Origin: Omphalotus guepiniiformis
Lineage: Eukaryota; Basidiomycota; Agaricomycetes; Agaricales; Omphalotaceae
DNA: 64,000 nt
Assembly: GCA_028554645.1 (NCBI GenBank)
Contig: JAQOOI010000064.1
Span: 2,914,001 to 2,978,000 of the forward strand
Direction: 5' to 3'
In this document: one piece after another, positions 8,368 through 21,299 of the stretch
Numbering within the stretch: position 1 is the stretch's first letter
Layout: every line of letters starts with the position of its first letter
Translations under genes and position numbers: made by a program
Notes under the pieces: generated by a model
What the model was told of the DNA's origin: nothing
Seen by the model: only the letters and a program-made list of their open reading frames with translations
The model's database searches: none

Positions 8368-10705
8368 TTATTGATACTCGTGGCCACAGTCTCCGATCTT
8401 AGCGAACAAACTTCTTGCACGGCCCAATGCGACTTCGTCCAATTGTCGCATATCCCCTTCATCTAGCTTCAAGGAGAAGGCTTTCAAATTTGACACCGAG
8501 TTGTTCGAGACACCCAACCGTGTGCCTACGATAACAGCACCTACTTCTGGCCGATTCAGTACCCACCTCGTAGCCACGTTCACGAGATCAACATTGTGTT
8601 TATCAGCAATGCGTTTTAATAGTATCAGAAGGCTTTGAAGGTCCGACCACGATCCCCAATTCATGATCATGTCAAAGTACTGAACAACACGGGATCAGGG
8701 TTAAGTTACTTGCGGGCGCAATTCTTATTCACCTTTCGTTGGGATGGCGTCAATTGTGCTGCCTCGCTATAAACGTCTGGCGCTGCGGCACCTAACCATT
8801 TCTCGGAAAGGAAACCTCCACACTGTACAGGACACGGTTGTACGTGAGTTTCACTGAGTATGTCCTTTTACAAAGTAACGGAATTGATGACGTACGAATG
8901 AACCATAGGTCAGGAGTTTGATATCGTATTTTTCGCAAATCGCTGCCATCTTTACTGAGGGCCGGCTATCTATTAATGAGTACTATGGGAATGTCGTGAG
9001 CTGAATAAATCACGACCCAGAGTGCTGTGCCTCACCTGAACTTGATTCGACACTATTCCGACCCTTCCTAGCTCATGCAGGAGGTATTTGCATGCTTCCT
9101 CGGTATGCTCCGCGTCGAAATTGCATAGGCCTATGTTGGAGACAAGGTTTGGGTGCGTGTGTGTCAGTTTGACTAGCTCCGCCAGTATAAGGAGGTAGTC
9201 CTTCACGGCATACTATAGATGTGTGGGTCAAGACTAGTGCATGTCATGTTCTAAACAACATACGTTGTACCAATGGAACTGTGAACAGATGCAGTAAGTC
9301 ACTCAATCTATTGAATTGATTGATTAACAAGCCATTTGTACCTGCAAAAGTTCGATGCGTCCTCCAAGACGTCTTGACCGCTCCTGCACAGCTTCGAGTA
9401 CAAGCTCCGCAGTCACAGGCTTCTCCAACGGCCGGAAAACACACCATTTGGTTGCTGCTATCACATCTTTACTGATTGTTGGAGATAGGCTGCGACGAAA
9501 AGAACCATAAACAAGCTCCGCATCACCCTTCATGTGGTTATTGATGCAAGTCAGCGCGACTTCTTGGAGGCTTAGCAACCCCACACAACAAGTGAAACTC
9601 ACATAATGGTCTGCCATATCTGCAGCAACAAGACCGACTTGCAGAAGCTGTGCTAGCGCCTGTTGTTGCTTGTGGCTGGAGGCGGAACCCCAAGCTGGCG
9701 AAGACATTTGCCAAAACCCGTTGAACAGACGTGGAACGTTGATCGTCCCAAGCTGAACGTATTCAAGTCTGTCGGAAATCGAGGTGTCTGGTACGACATC
9801 AAACTTGCATTGGACAGAAGAACGTCTCTGTGATTGATCTGGGGTCATGTCGGGAAACATCAAAGATATCATGTCGTCTACTTGTAGCCGAGCGCGAGCA
9901 AACGGGTAGGAAAGGCCGTTCGTTGAACAATATGTTTCGCAGTCATCTAGTGCCAATCTGAGTGCAAGAAGCGGAGATTTGAGCTCGGGCGTTGGAGTTG
10001 GACGTGATTCTTTGAGGGCTTGAATGGCCTGTACGATGTCACCAGAAACCTTATCTAGTGCTAATTCTAGTTCATCGTTTGCAGCCCATCGCGTATTTGT
10101 TTGGGGAATTGAGACGAGTAGGTGTGTCAGGCTTGAAAGACGCGAGTAGGTCAGAGTAAGTCACCACACTGAGATTTGAATCAAGGACAGCTGACTTACT
10201 ACGGTAATGACTCGAAAGCCATCTTGCTGGAGAATAGACATCTCGTTGATGCCATAAAGTCATTGTATCGTGGTTGGTCGCCTCCGAACAGCTCCGCGGG
10301 TGGTACCATCAAGGGCGGGTTTTCCACTAGTCGTCGACGCACATGCTCAACGAAAATTTTTTGCGCGGCAGCGCCTTGCGACACCAGCGCTCGGAGTGAC
10401 GACCTCAGGATAGCCGGAGGGACTGGCGAGATGATTGACCTCAGCACCGAATGATAATTATATATCATGATAACATTCTGCTCACGTTGTGAAATGAGGA
10501 CGTCGTCCATCATGTTGCTACAAAGCATGTTAGTGAATCCGAAGTTTTGACTGTGTGGTGAACAGGGAAGAAAAAACTCACACATGGCCTGCCATCGTGA
10601 AGGTAGTAAGACTCGGAGTGAATTGAAGTTGGATGCCTGATAAGTTAATTTTCCAAGCAGAAAAAAAGGAGTAGGAATGTGAGACTTACTTGCAGGCACG
10701 GACAT
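8368..10705 (-). CDS. Aldo/keto reductase with long N-terminal extension
   Basis: A multi-exon minus-strand gene from the ATG at 10705 to the stop at 8368. The reading joins MSVPAS, then MAGHVNMMDDVLISQ, then an Ala/Leu-rich block (ALVSQGAAAQKIFVEHVRRR) and a helical stretch (SGDIVQAIQALKES), in total about 200 residues I cannot assign. An NADPH-dependent AKR domain follows. It starts at LEYVQLGTINVPRLFNGFWQ and includes DMADHYGDAELVYG (catalytic Asp and Tyr), AATKWCV (Lys), FHWYN (His), and the nucleotide-binding end GAVIVGTRLGVSNN. So the catalytic D-Y-K-H tetrad is present. I infer about nine exons. One intron near 10430-10490 can be spliced in two ways. The substrate is unknown; the enzyme should be cytosolic. 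Confidence 0.8.
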
Positions 10706-13700
10706 ATTTATACCATGGACTCAGAGGTCGCTCTGACCACTGCCATCATTACTGAAGTTAAAAAGGTACATATACATAGGGACATAGCGGTAAAGCTAAC
10801 AAGGAGTGATAGCCTTTTATTTAAGTAACCGGAGCCGAACCACAGACAAGGGCATTAATGGTCTACTTCCAAGGAGGCAGGACGTCATGGGTCGCGGCCA
10901 AGTACATCCAAATGTACAGTAAATGGGGATGATGGTTGGTCCGCGATAAATCGATAACGGCCTACTATGTACATAAAGAATTTCCATGAAACTTACTAGC
11001 GCAAGCGCGCCGTAAAAACTTTACAAAGGGGTAAAAGAAATGCCCCCTCGAATCTTCCAGAAGTTGGGAATTCCGAAAAAAAAATTCTTCCGATGCAACA
11101 TAGCAATGGGTATGTGGCTCCTTGTCATGCGCAATGAATGACATGTACAGTTGTACTTACCGTTAGTAGTAGTTTACAGTGTACACGCGCCTCTCGGCTC
11201 TTGGTGATGTTTCAATTTTCAGCTGTAAGACAAACACAGGCCCCACCGAGTTGTTCCCCTACAACATCAACCGACTGACTCATGGATATTCATCTATTTT
11301 ATGAATTCAATACACTTCCTGAGGAGTTTCAGTACTACCCGCAAGCCCAACCGTTGTGACCGCAATGCTCCGTAGACTAGCAGCGGTTTTAATTTCTTCG
11401 ACGTGAGCTTTGAACGCCTTTTGCATTGAAGTATCCAGATGCCTGACCATCTAACTTTGACTTTACAGCAAGGTGACGGTCTTGAAGCAGGACTACCACA
11501 TAAATTAACAGATCGATCAACGTCGCCTCTCGGTTATACGTTTAGAGGCCGGACTCCTGAACAGGCCCAGTGGTCGCTACGGATTGTATGTGTGTGTATC
11601 GCTTTCCGAGGTACGAAGTAAGTTCAGCCCAGAGACTAAGCTGGGCTAAGCTCTGCTGACCATTCAAAAAATGATCTAGTGAAAATTTGTTGGTATACTC
11701 CTTGACATTTCGCTAATATTGGGAAAGTGTCCAGCGTCGAGCTGCGACAGTATCGATGATTCAATGGTCTAGTAACACTTACCTTTGGCACCGCAGTCAG
11801 TACCGGCAGCAGCGCAAATGCCCATTCTAAAGTAGCTATCATCGAGACCCTAAGTATTGCGAGCGCCCTATTTGTTTAGTTTCACTGCGTGAACTGTCGA
11901 TTCTCCCAGCTCGACCATAGCCAGATATGCCGACGCAGCCGGTGTGTGGATCGGGCGATGTCGGAAGTCCTCAGAGAGTCTGCCGAAAGATGCCGGCCAT
12001 GTAGCAATTGACCGGCCCGAGCCTTAGTCGGTGATAATTCGGGGACTCCCGCTCGTACCCAGAGTTATAAGTCAGTATACAATTCATTCATTGAGTTACC
12101 GTTTATTTTCTCCTTTCAGGCTATCGCTCCGACCTGGGAAAGGACCTGACTGAACTGTTTTAGCACGCTCCGAGTCCAACGAAGGTTCGAAGGTTATACT
12201 TCATTTAACCATAAGAGAACCAAATATGTTTTCTAGGAGGTCCGATGCAAGTGGGCTCTTGGAAGGTACGGTTTCTTGTAGAAAAGATAGTCCCGTGTCC
12301 CGCCATCTAAACATTGATGTCTAGATGCCGGGCATTCCTTTGTCTGAACCTCTGACATTTATATTTACCGATAGATGTGTCGCAATACTTAGTATATAGC
12401 ATCCCGAGCGTTCATGCGTACATAACTCACAGCATACAGACTGCGCCTTAGCACCTTTTCCCGCTGTAGTTCAATATCAAGCATCGATCTAAGAAGCCCC
12501 AGTAGTTCAGGCTTTTTCAAACACGGTGCTTCGCAGGCATTTTCTTGTAGACAACCTGATCATGATAATCTGACAGCGTTAGCAGGTGCCAGGAAACAAA
12601 TTTGATAGACTAATAGTCACCTCAGATGAATGTATGTGGTCTCGGTGTATCCCCATGCGCTACCCGGTCTTTGCGGCTTAGTGCCTTCAAGAATAAACAA
12701 GAGATTCCGCCGGTCTCGGGCATAGCTATCAAGATTCAGTCTGTTTATAGACAGATGGAGGCGGTTGATGTGTTATATTTCGTTCAACAAAGCATATACA
12801 AGCAGGTACAATCAGAATGTTTCACACTCACTAGTAGGTAGTCAGCGGTCGCTCTTCAGCGTTCCGTATTGTCATAATGGAGGTTTTGTAGATGCAAATA
12901 TCGGGGATACTATTGGTGTATCACTTTGCTACAGGCATGTTTGTCCAGCGGTTTGACACGTGCCAAGGGCTGCAATACTAGTTCTTGTTCAAGGGACGAG
13001 ACGTTACCGCGACAACTTGACAGATGTGCTGCTTTGACCTCTGCATAACAAATTCAGCATAAGAACAGAAGAATTCAGAATGTCATATTACCGTGTATCT
13101 TGACTTTCCCGCCTGCCAATCCAATCCAATCCAGTGTCGGCGTGGCGTGTATGATTATGATGTGTCAGTGGCGCCCCTTCCCTTGTGTTTCCTAGTGTGT
13201 GACTATCCGATTTTGGGCATTGATGACCGTTCCGGAACGTATGCCTGCTATTGTTGATAGGGTATGTGATAGCGGAACAGCTAATTTTTGACCCGGCTTG
13301 GGGTATGATTCCCTGTTAAGTATAGATGGTCTGCTGCTTCAAGACTTGTCGAAGATACGGTCGTCAACGAGTAACCCCAGTCGCTGTTTTGACTCCGTTG
13401 AGTACTGTATCGTCCAGCCGGGCATATGATCCCGACACACACCAAGCTCCGAGCTGCACTCGGAGTGTAAGAGTGTAACATCTATTTAATGTGTGTTGGT
13501 ATGACGGCCCATTCGAAGAGGGTTGATTGATCGATAAGTACGCGTACGTACCGATACATCCATGAAACTGTTGTCTTGTTCGTGCATGTCATGATAAGTT
13601 CTTGACTTCACCAGCGAGAAACCAGGACAAGTCCCTCAATAGATGGACCCATGTAAGTATATTCGAAGATGTCGACCGAAGACTGCGGTATCGAATACGC

Positions 13701-15483
13701 AGACGACATTGGGATTATGAGCACTGTCCGTCGTGCTGCCGAGATACCCTTCATATAGAATATCTCAACATTCCGAAACAATCACGTTCAGCACAATCAT
13801 GGGCTATCACCACCCTCCAAATGAAGTCGAGAGTGTGTCAGACACTCTCCGGGTCTCAACCGACGAAACCCGGATGTCCAAATTGAAGAGAGAAACTCGA
13901 GTCTCGGGAACGGGAAAGTGCTTCGAATTCGGAATGGAGGTAAAACGTCTCATTCTAGAGAGGACCGGGCCCTTGACATTGTGTCTTGTTTCAACCAGGC
14001 TATAGCACGAAGGAGATGTGCAGGCGTTACTTGTGGCACGGGTAGTTGACAAGGTGACCTTTAGCCTTTAGGGCCAATAAGTTTCATGGGGCCAGTGTAG
14101 TGTACATGTCAAGCCAGCGCTGTGGTGTGATTTTGAGGGCGACTTCAAACTTGAATCGATATCGTATTGCATATGATTTGTAGGGGTGGGTTTCCCAATA
14201 TCACGAAACCTACACCGTGTATCATCAATGACTTGTAAGTAGGTCAACTCACCTCCATACACGTCCTCATTTCTTTCAAGTTGCTTGATACGGAATGCTA
14301 TTTTCGCGACAGGCGCCGTAACTTCCAGGTACATACATAGCTCAGAGAATGAATAAGCGGTGACTGACGCCCAGCTGGCAGCGGAAATGATGATGGAAAG
14401 GAAGGAAGGTGATTTTCGATTCAAGCGGGCGCTAAACCGGTCGGGACCGCGTGAAGCTGCGACTTTCTTTCTTTCTTTTCCGCTCTAACGTCCATCATAT
14501 GTTCTGACGCTAGCTTCTCAAATGCAATAGTCTTCACTATCTTCAATTCAGATCTCCAATGTCATTCACGGCTTCAAAGGGACTTGACAAGTTCAATGGA
14601 GCTTGAAAAGCGTAGTTCTCCACGGCAGATGTACTTTCCTAGTACTTGGTGGTAATAGTATTCATCGGTTTTCACGAGATTGTTGGTATTTTTGATGCTC
14701 TACCATATCTCTGTATAGCAGGCTAACACCGTGTTCTACTCTCAGGGAAGTAGCAGCAGTTACCACCTCCAGTACTCGGAGTCTAATTCAAAATAGCCCA
14801 GAGGAGAACGTGAAAATTTTACTGGCGGCAGCCGACTCGGAAGGGAACTAACTATGGTGCGTCGTAGACATCTTGAATTCTCGTTCTGAGAATCTGATCA
14901 ACTCATGTCAGCATGTAGAATCATGAATGCGTTCATGAACGTCAGCCCCTCAGCTCAGTTCATTCCAGAACTATTGCCAGCATCCCGCTTTCTTCCATAA
15001 CGATCATTGGTTTCTCTGAAGAAGTGAGTGCTTAGAACGTGGTCATCGGAATGTCTGCTCACTGTGTATCGTGCCACGACATTTGCCTGTATTCTAGGTG
15101 CTGTAGTGTTGGCGTGAAGAATGAACTATGTGGTGATGATGAAGATTCGAATGGAAATCATATCTTCCATGTTCAAGTTCGTGTTCTGGCGCCACTTTCC
15201 GCGGCAACCTGGAAATCTCAAGGCCAAATTGTTGGGACATCTAACATAAACTCAACTCCTGCGGAAAGATACGATAACGGTTTTTTTAGTTCCGCGCGAT
15301 GTTCCAAAAGAATTGCAGGTGAATCATCTCGATAGTCCCTGCCTTTGTTCGTTCGTTGACAGTCGTCTTACGCCAGCTCTCGGGCTACTCCTGACAGCAT
15401 TCACCCCGGCCACATCGTGTGACTCGAGCTGTCTTTCTGTGTTGTCGTCTTAAAACTCACTTGTTCGTTTCGTTGTCTCGTTA
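10706..15483. other. 4.8 kb gene-poor stretch
   Basis: No family was recognised on either strand. The longest frames (14068-14424 minus, 118 residues; 15039-15335 plus) lack the codon and residue pattern of the real genes here and no splicing gives a longer product. Local features are a CTTTCTTTCTTTC run near 14463 and a run of ATCCA repeats (CCAATCCAATCCAATCCAGT) near 13114. It may hold decayed mobile or gene sequence. Confidence 0.4.
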
Positions 15484-18110
15484 GTGTATGCCGCGTGTGC
15501 AAACGATACTTGTGCTACATCCTCGTGCCCTATAGCACGCGGTCTATTCACGACGCCTCTGCTATCGACTTCACTAACTCTTCGTGGACTTACACCAACG
15601 AGATCTCATCTGCTGGCCCTAACGCCCCTCTCGGCTCTCGTGCTCTTCGCAAGATCTTTGTCGACTCGGAAAGCAAAACCCCCGAGTTCGCGATCGTCAT
15701 ACATTCAGTTGAAGACGAAGGCATGCTCTACGTCAACGCAATTCAGATCGCTGACAACCACATCACGGATACTGCGTCAAACTGCAAGGTCGTGTCTCAA
15801 CGTCTTGGCGGTTATTTCTACCAACGACGTTGGGGTTTCAGGGGCTATTCTCTTTGGAGCAGATTATATACGCCGATGAGACGACATTGAATGTCGTTCC
15901 TGACAGAAGTTGGCTTGCGTACCTTGGTGTCATTCAGTGGATTTAAACCAACGAGATTTTATGGGCTGGTGCTAATGCCCCCTCTCGACTCTCGTGCTTC
16001 GGAAAACCTTTGTTGACTCGGAAGACAAACTCGTGTTCGCGACGACCATATACACAGACGACGAAGGTGTGCTCTACGTCAACGAAAACCAGATCGCGGG
16101 CAACTACATCACGGATTATGGGTCATCACTGCGGGCAATCTTCAAGGTCGCGGTGAACCTCACCAACATGCTTGGGGCATCAGGACTGTTGTATGCGGCG
16201 CGGCTCACATGACGACGGGACAACGTCGAGTTCGTTTCCGACAAAAGCTGGCTTGCGTCCTTGATGCCATTTAATGGATTTGAACCAGCGAGATTTCATA
16301 TGCTGGTGCTAATGCCCCTCTCGGCTCTTATGCTCTTCGGAAAACCTTTGTCAAGTCGGAAGACAAAACGCCCGAGTTCGCGATCGGCATATACTCAGTT
16401 GACGACGAAAGCGTGCTCTACGTCAACGAAAACCAGACCGTGGACAATCACGTCACGGATTATACTGCATGAGACCCGTGTGCCCAATGCATTCTCGGAA
16501 GGCTTGTACTAAAGGGCACGGTTAATATCGCGGGTGTCAACGGCCTCAGCTTCAATGTCGTGAGGTGGATTTGGACTGACGAGCTGAGCGGAGGTTAACT
16601 CCTCTGGCGCGCACGCGTTCCGAAAGAAAATCTTTCCTTCCTCCGGGTCTCACCACTGCGCCCGTAACTGTCATCATCATCGTTGATTACGAGTGGTCTC
16701 TTTCAAGTTATGTCAACGGTGTGTTTCTTGGCTCCGGTACAGACCCCCCATATCGCACAGCCGTACGTCATTCAGAACATCATCCCAATCCAGATTCCAA
16801 GAGGCCTTCGCGATCTATGCAGTGAACGCCAAAGGGTGCTAGAAGCTCAATCGAAGTACGCCTACTAGCTAGTGATTTCCAATTGCTTTCCCTGGCTTTT
16901 ATGACTCGACTTGGCTGTTCGGGGACAAGTGGAATTGGACTGATGCAGTTTCGGAAGGCGTTGTACTCTCACCAAGCTATGGGGCTTGGTTAGCATCGCA
17001 GGTAACAACGGCCTCAGCCTCAATATGGATCCGGAGCAATGAGTTGAGCGGAAGAACAAGCGCCGCGGTAGTGCTCCCTTTAGCGTGTGTGCATCTCGAA
17101 AGACAAATTTTCTTCCTCCTAGTCATACTACTGCGTCCGTGACTGCCTTCATCAGTGGCCCGATGCAGTCTCGGAAGGCTTGTACCCTTACTAAGCCATG
17201 GGACACAGTTAGCATCGCGGATGTCAACGGTCTCAGCTTCAATGACGTGAGGTGGATCTGGACTGACGAGCTGAGCGGAGGGCCAACCCCTCTGCCGCGC
17301 GCGCGCATTCCGAAAGAAAAAATTTACTTCCTCCTGGTCACTACTGCGATCCGTTACTGCGGTCCGTTACTGCTATCATCACCGCTGATACCGTTTCAAG
17401 TGGATTCCAGTTGCTCTCGATGATAATGTGTGTGCTCCAATGCATTCTCGGAAGGCTTCTACCCCTACTAAGCTATGGGGCTTGGTTAGCATCGCGGGTG
17501 TCAACGGCCTCGGCTTCAATGACGTGAGGTGGATCTGGAGTGATGAGCTGAGCGGAGGAACAAGCGCCGCAGTAGTGCTCCCTTTGACGTGTGGGCATCT
17601 CGAAAGACGACTATTGTTCCTCCTGGTCATATACTGCGTCCGTGACTGCCTTCATCACTGGCCCGATGCAGTCTCGGAAGGCTTGTACCCCTACTAAGGC
17701 GCACGGTTAGCGTCGCAGGTGTCGACAGCCTCAGCTTTAATGATGTGAGGTGGATCTGGAGTAATGAGCTGAGCGGAGGGCCAACCCCTCTGGCGGGCGC
17801 GCGGATTCCGAAAGGAAATCTTTCTTTCCTCCTGGCACACTCCCGCGGTCCGTTACTGCTCTGATCATCGTTGATAACGAGTGCTCTCTTTCAAGTTATG
17901 TCGACGGTGTATTTCTTGGCTCCGGTACAAACCCCCCTATCGCCACGGCCGTACGTTACTAAGAACACCCAATCCACGAGGGCTTCGCGATCTATGCAGG
18001 GTGCTGGAAGCTTAATCGGTGTACGCCTATTACCAGCTATTACCTAGTGGATTCCAATTGCTTGCCTGGCTTTCATGACTCGACTTGGCTGTTCCGGGAC
18101 AAATGGAATT
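15484..18110 (+). pseudogene. Tandem array of decayed gene fragments with WIWT-type motif
   Basis: At least eight related fragments lie in direct orientation. Three (near 15580, 15935 and 16270) encode variants of WTYTNEI, NAPLGSRALRKIFVDSE and LYVNENQI. The first tryptophan-region codons in the second and third are stops (TAA and TGA where TGG or TAC would be expected). Five more (near 16487, 16945, 17161, 17439 and 17661) encode variants of GVNGLSFNDVRWIWTDELSG. Two further blocks (16683-16930 and 17866-18105) are near duplicates and encode SSYVNGVFLGSGT, in one copy followed in another frame by FAIYAVNAKG. The intact pattern resembles a secreted basidiomycete family with WIWT(N/D)EL and LYVNG motifs. 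Frames are broken by stops and shifts, so I call the whole array pseudogenic. Confidence 0.65.
16487..17950 (+). repeat. Higher-order A-B-A-B-A repeat of ~220-280 bp units
   Basis: Five units start with GATGCAGTCTCGGAAGGC or a close variant at about 16487, 16945, 17161, 17439 and 17661. Units 1, 3 and 5 continue with CCAACCCCTCTGGCGCGC and ATTCCGAAAGAAAA. Units 2 and 4 continue with AACAAGCGCCGCAGTAGTGC and ATCTCGAAAGAC. The alternation implies that an A+B dimer was duplicated after A and B had diverged. Confidence 0.7.
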
Positions 18111-18956
18111 GAACCTTGGGGAACGATTGTTGATGTGCCTCTTGCGATATCTACTCCTGGGAGTCACTCCGTCAAGTGTCTGGTGCTCTTGCGAGTTCAG
18201 TAGCCAGCTGGGGATTTGACTCTTTGGCCTGACGTTCTTTTGCTCGGTTTTGAAACGGTTGCTCTGTGTGATACGTTCCTAGATAGATAATTCTTTGAGC
18301 TTCCGGTTAGTAGTACAGAACCGCTTTGCTTGGGTCGCATTTTTTTAGTGAAGTCTTGTTCAAGAAAACTTTTCATCTTTAGAACCTAGATCTACTTATC
18401 GTTAGTTTGCTTAGTGCTTAGTATTGAAACGTAAATCCATGAAGGGTCGGCAAAGTTTGCACAAGAATTAACTTGGCATTCCTTCGTGTCACCCATCTTT
18501 CAAGTACCTACCTTTCTACTCTCATTCCTCGAGTATCTATTTCTCTACTCAGATATCCAAAGTTAGAGCCCCTTAAAAGTAGCGCCCAGCATATGACAAC
18601 CGTGATGCCGCTGATATACCTGCCAGACGATGTCACCGATAATCGAAAACTCTTGACTTGTTACTCATACTTAACCACCGGCTCAGCGCTCACTTCTTTG
18701 TTTCTCTCTCTCTCTCTCATTACGTTCATTCGGCCAGCGCAACACTCCGAGACCTTCTCTCAATTGATTCGTTAAAGTTCAAGGTTGTTTCAGTAGGCCG
18801 TTGCACAGCCCCACAGACCACAGCGTCATCTATAAGGCTTAGGTTTACAGGTATGGCGCACAACCCTACCTACCCTTCTTATCCGTTGCGCTCCTTCACT
18901 TCTTTGCGCTCGTCGTCATTGCCCCCCCTTGATCGTTATTAATTATTTTACGTCGA
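18111..18956. other. Intergenic, upstream of the C2-domain gene
   Basis: No supported gene. A pyrimidine-rich tract (TTTCTCTCTCTCTCTC near 18702) and a CTCAGCGCTCAC motif (18682-18693) lie here. The CT tract 250 bp before the ATG resembles fungal promoter pyrimidine tracts. Confidence 0.4.
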
Positions 18957-20673
18957 ATGCCAGGTCGAAGGAATCCTATTAGCATGTCAGGACTTGTGGA
19001 GAAAGTCACTGATGCGTTACATGATGTTAGGATGAACGCTCATGATCTTGCGAAGGTTAAGAAGGCGGAAGTGCAGGAGAGGTTTAAACATGGTCCGTAT
19101 GTGGATTTGACGATACAGGTGAGGGGTCCAACGATTCTTTTTACGCAGTATTTCCATGTGGGACTTCTTCTTCTGACGAGTGCGATTCTTTTTTTTTTTC
19201 TTCTTTTTGGTTCGTGTAGTTTATCGGAGCGTCCGGGATACCCAAGATGGATGTTGTAGGCACCGCTGATCCGTATTTCGTTGCGAAAATAGATGATAGG
19301 ATTTCTTTCGTGTGCGTTTTTCTCATCATCTCCTTTTCTTTAATAGCTGATAGCTGAGCGCTCGCTGGACTCCTATATAGATCTACGGTGAAGACAAATA
19401 CCCTCACACCAGTATGGAATGAGACTTGGCGTGTAAAGAATGTACCACCTATTGCCGACCTTACTGTTGAAGTGCTGGATAAGGATGTCGGTGCACCTCA
19501 TGATGATTATATTGGAAAGTTTAAGACATCTGTTACTGCTGGGGCGAAGGAACAGGAGATTGAAGGTCCTTTGTTTAGGAAGGATAGAGGGACGTTCTGG
19601 CTCAAGGTACTTCATTTGCCCCTCATATCTTTTATCCCTGACAAACCCTTCGCCCCACCTGGCAGATTGAAACAAAACCTTCAACCACAGACCGTGAATA
19701 CCCCTACCTCTTCGACGGCCCCATTCGTTACTCGCGACATTTCTCCCCTACCCTAGGGCGTCTAACAAACCTCGACGACGCACGTCTATACTCGACATGG
19801 AAAATGTACCTCGTCGGTGTCCCGGTTCACTTCAAAGACGTCTATCAACACTGGAACAAGAACTATAAAGCCGCGCAGAGTATTTTTCAGGGTCCTACAT
19901 CTATTGCCGTGCGTACGGGTATACAAGCCGGACATAGGATGCTTTATGCAAGGAGTTCGTCTAATGGGTTTGGGATTATCGAGAAACCAGAGGACGTGAT
20001 TCATCTCTTGCATGGTGGAAATCCGGGAACTGGTCCCAATGACTATAATGCTGGTAGTGCTAGTTGTTCTGGGTCTGGGTCCAATGCGACTGATAGCACT
20101 ACGAACGCGAATTCTCAAGACGGCGGTAACGTGAACTACAAACAATTCGCGCATCGTGTCAAACCCGCTGTATACACCTACATCATCTCCTCCGAAGACG
20201 ACTCTTTCCGATTTTCCGAAACCGGAGCCGCTTTCTTCGTCGACTTTGCCTCCAAACACGCTTTACACGCCAACTGTGCCGAAACCGTTCGTTATTCCGG
20301 AGAATTCCATCCACGTCCAGAAGGTGGTTGGTCAAACTTCTCCGACTCTACACCTGACGATGGTGTCAAGTGGGAATTGGTGATTGATAATAACTCTGGG
20401 ACGTATTCGCCTGATAAAGAGATGTTACCTGTGCTGAAAGCGTTGTTGGAGGAGAATTTTCCTGGGTTTAGGATTTTTGCGATGGATAGGGAGGATGAGG
20501 AGTTGGTTGGGAGTAGGGAGGCTTGTAGGGAGTATGCGCTTAAGTTTCGTGGTGTGAGGAGGGAACATTTACAGCCGCATGCTCAGGAGGGTGAGGAGAC
20601 GTTGTTGAATCAGGCTGCTTCGGCGAAGGGGATTAAAGGGAAGATTGTGAAGGTTGGGCAGATGGTCACGTAG
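18957..20673 (+). CDS. C2-domain-containing protein
   Basis: Four exons (18957-19118, 19220-19311, 19381-19606, 19666-20673) with GT...AG introns give about 495 residues. Residues about 45-165 form a C2 domain: VDLTIQFIGASGIPKMDVVG, then TADPYFVAKI (calcium-loop-type aspartate), then NTLTPVWNETW, and LTVEVLDKDVGAPHDDYIG (second acidic loop). C2 domains bind phospholipid, often with calcium, so a membrane-peripheral role is likely. The remaining ~330 residues (VGVPVHFKDVYQHWNKNYKA, IRTGIQAGHRMLYARSS-like, VKWELVIDNNSGTY, FPGFRIFAMDREDEEL) are typical of a fungal group of C2 proteins of unknown function. A second in-frame ATG (18984) could also be the start. AATAAA lies at about 20813. Confidence 0.85.
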
Positions 20674-21115
20674 GTGTGGGAGGGAGAGAATCTATATCTG
20701 TATGTTGTGAGGATAACGAGTGATATTTATTCGGTTATCTTGATTATTTTTTGCTGATATTTGTATTCTATTCTGCGTACTACTTACTATGTTGTACCTA
20801 TCCCCTGCTACGAAATAAAGAAACTATGATCAAACTTCACTACATAATATATTTGACTGCCTTTCCAATCCTGATTCATCGCACTCTAGAGTCCAACCCC
20901 CCGGAACCCTCAATACACAATTGCAACATTGAACACGCCCACGGATCGCTCGGTCACTTGGTCAGCAAGGAATATATAAATCAAGAGTTCTCGACAGACA
21001 GCTAGAACCTATGTAGGTCAAAACTGAGTAAATGATTAAATGATAGACGCAAGGGTGACAACGAAATCAACACTAAGTATCAACACGGAAATGTGATGCA
21101 GTGTACATACATTTT

Positions 21116-21142
21116 CGGTCGTTCGGTCGTTCGGTCGTTCGG
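21116..21142 (+). repeat. (CGGTCGTT)n microsatellite-like repeat
   Basis: Just over three tandem copies of the 8-mer CGGTCGTT. Confidence 0.9.
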
Positions 21143-21241
21143 AGCCGCTGCCATTGTCGGAATTTGGTGCGAACGCGGACAAGGAGGATCCAATATTCAA
21201 TGTAGTTTCTACATACATATGATCATCAGTTATCTGTTTTG

Positions 21242-21299
21242 TATAGTCTCTAGAAGAGTCACCATTGTTCTATAGTCTCTAGAAGAGTCACCATTGTTC
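21242..21299 (+). repeat. Perfect 29-bp tandem duplication
   Basis: The 29-bp unit beginning TATAGTCTCTAGAAGAGTC occurs twice without a gap or mismatch (21242-21270, 21271-21299). No coding frame is involved. Confidence 0.9.
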
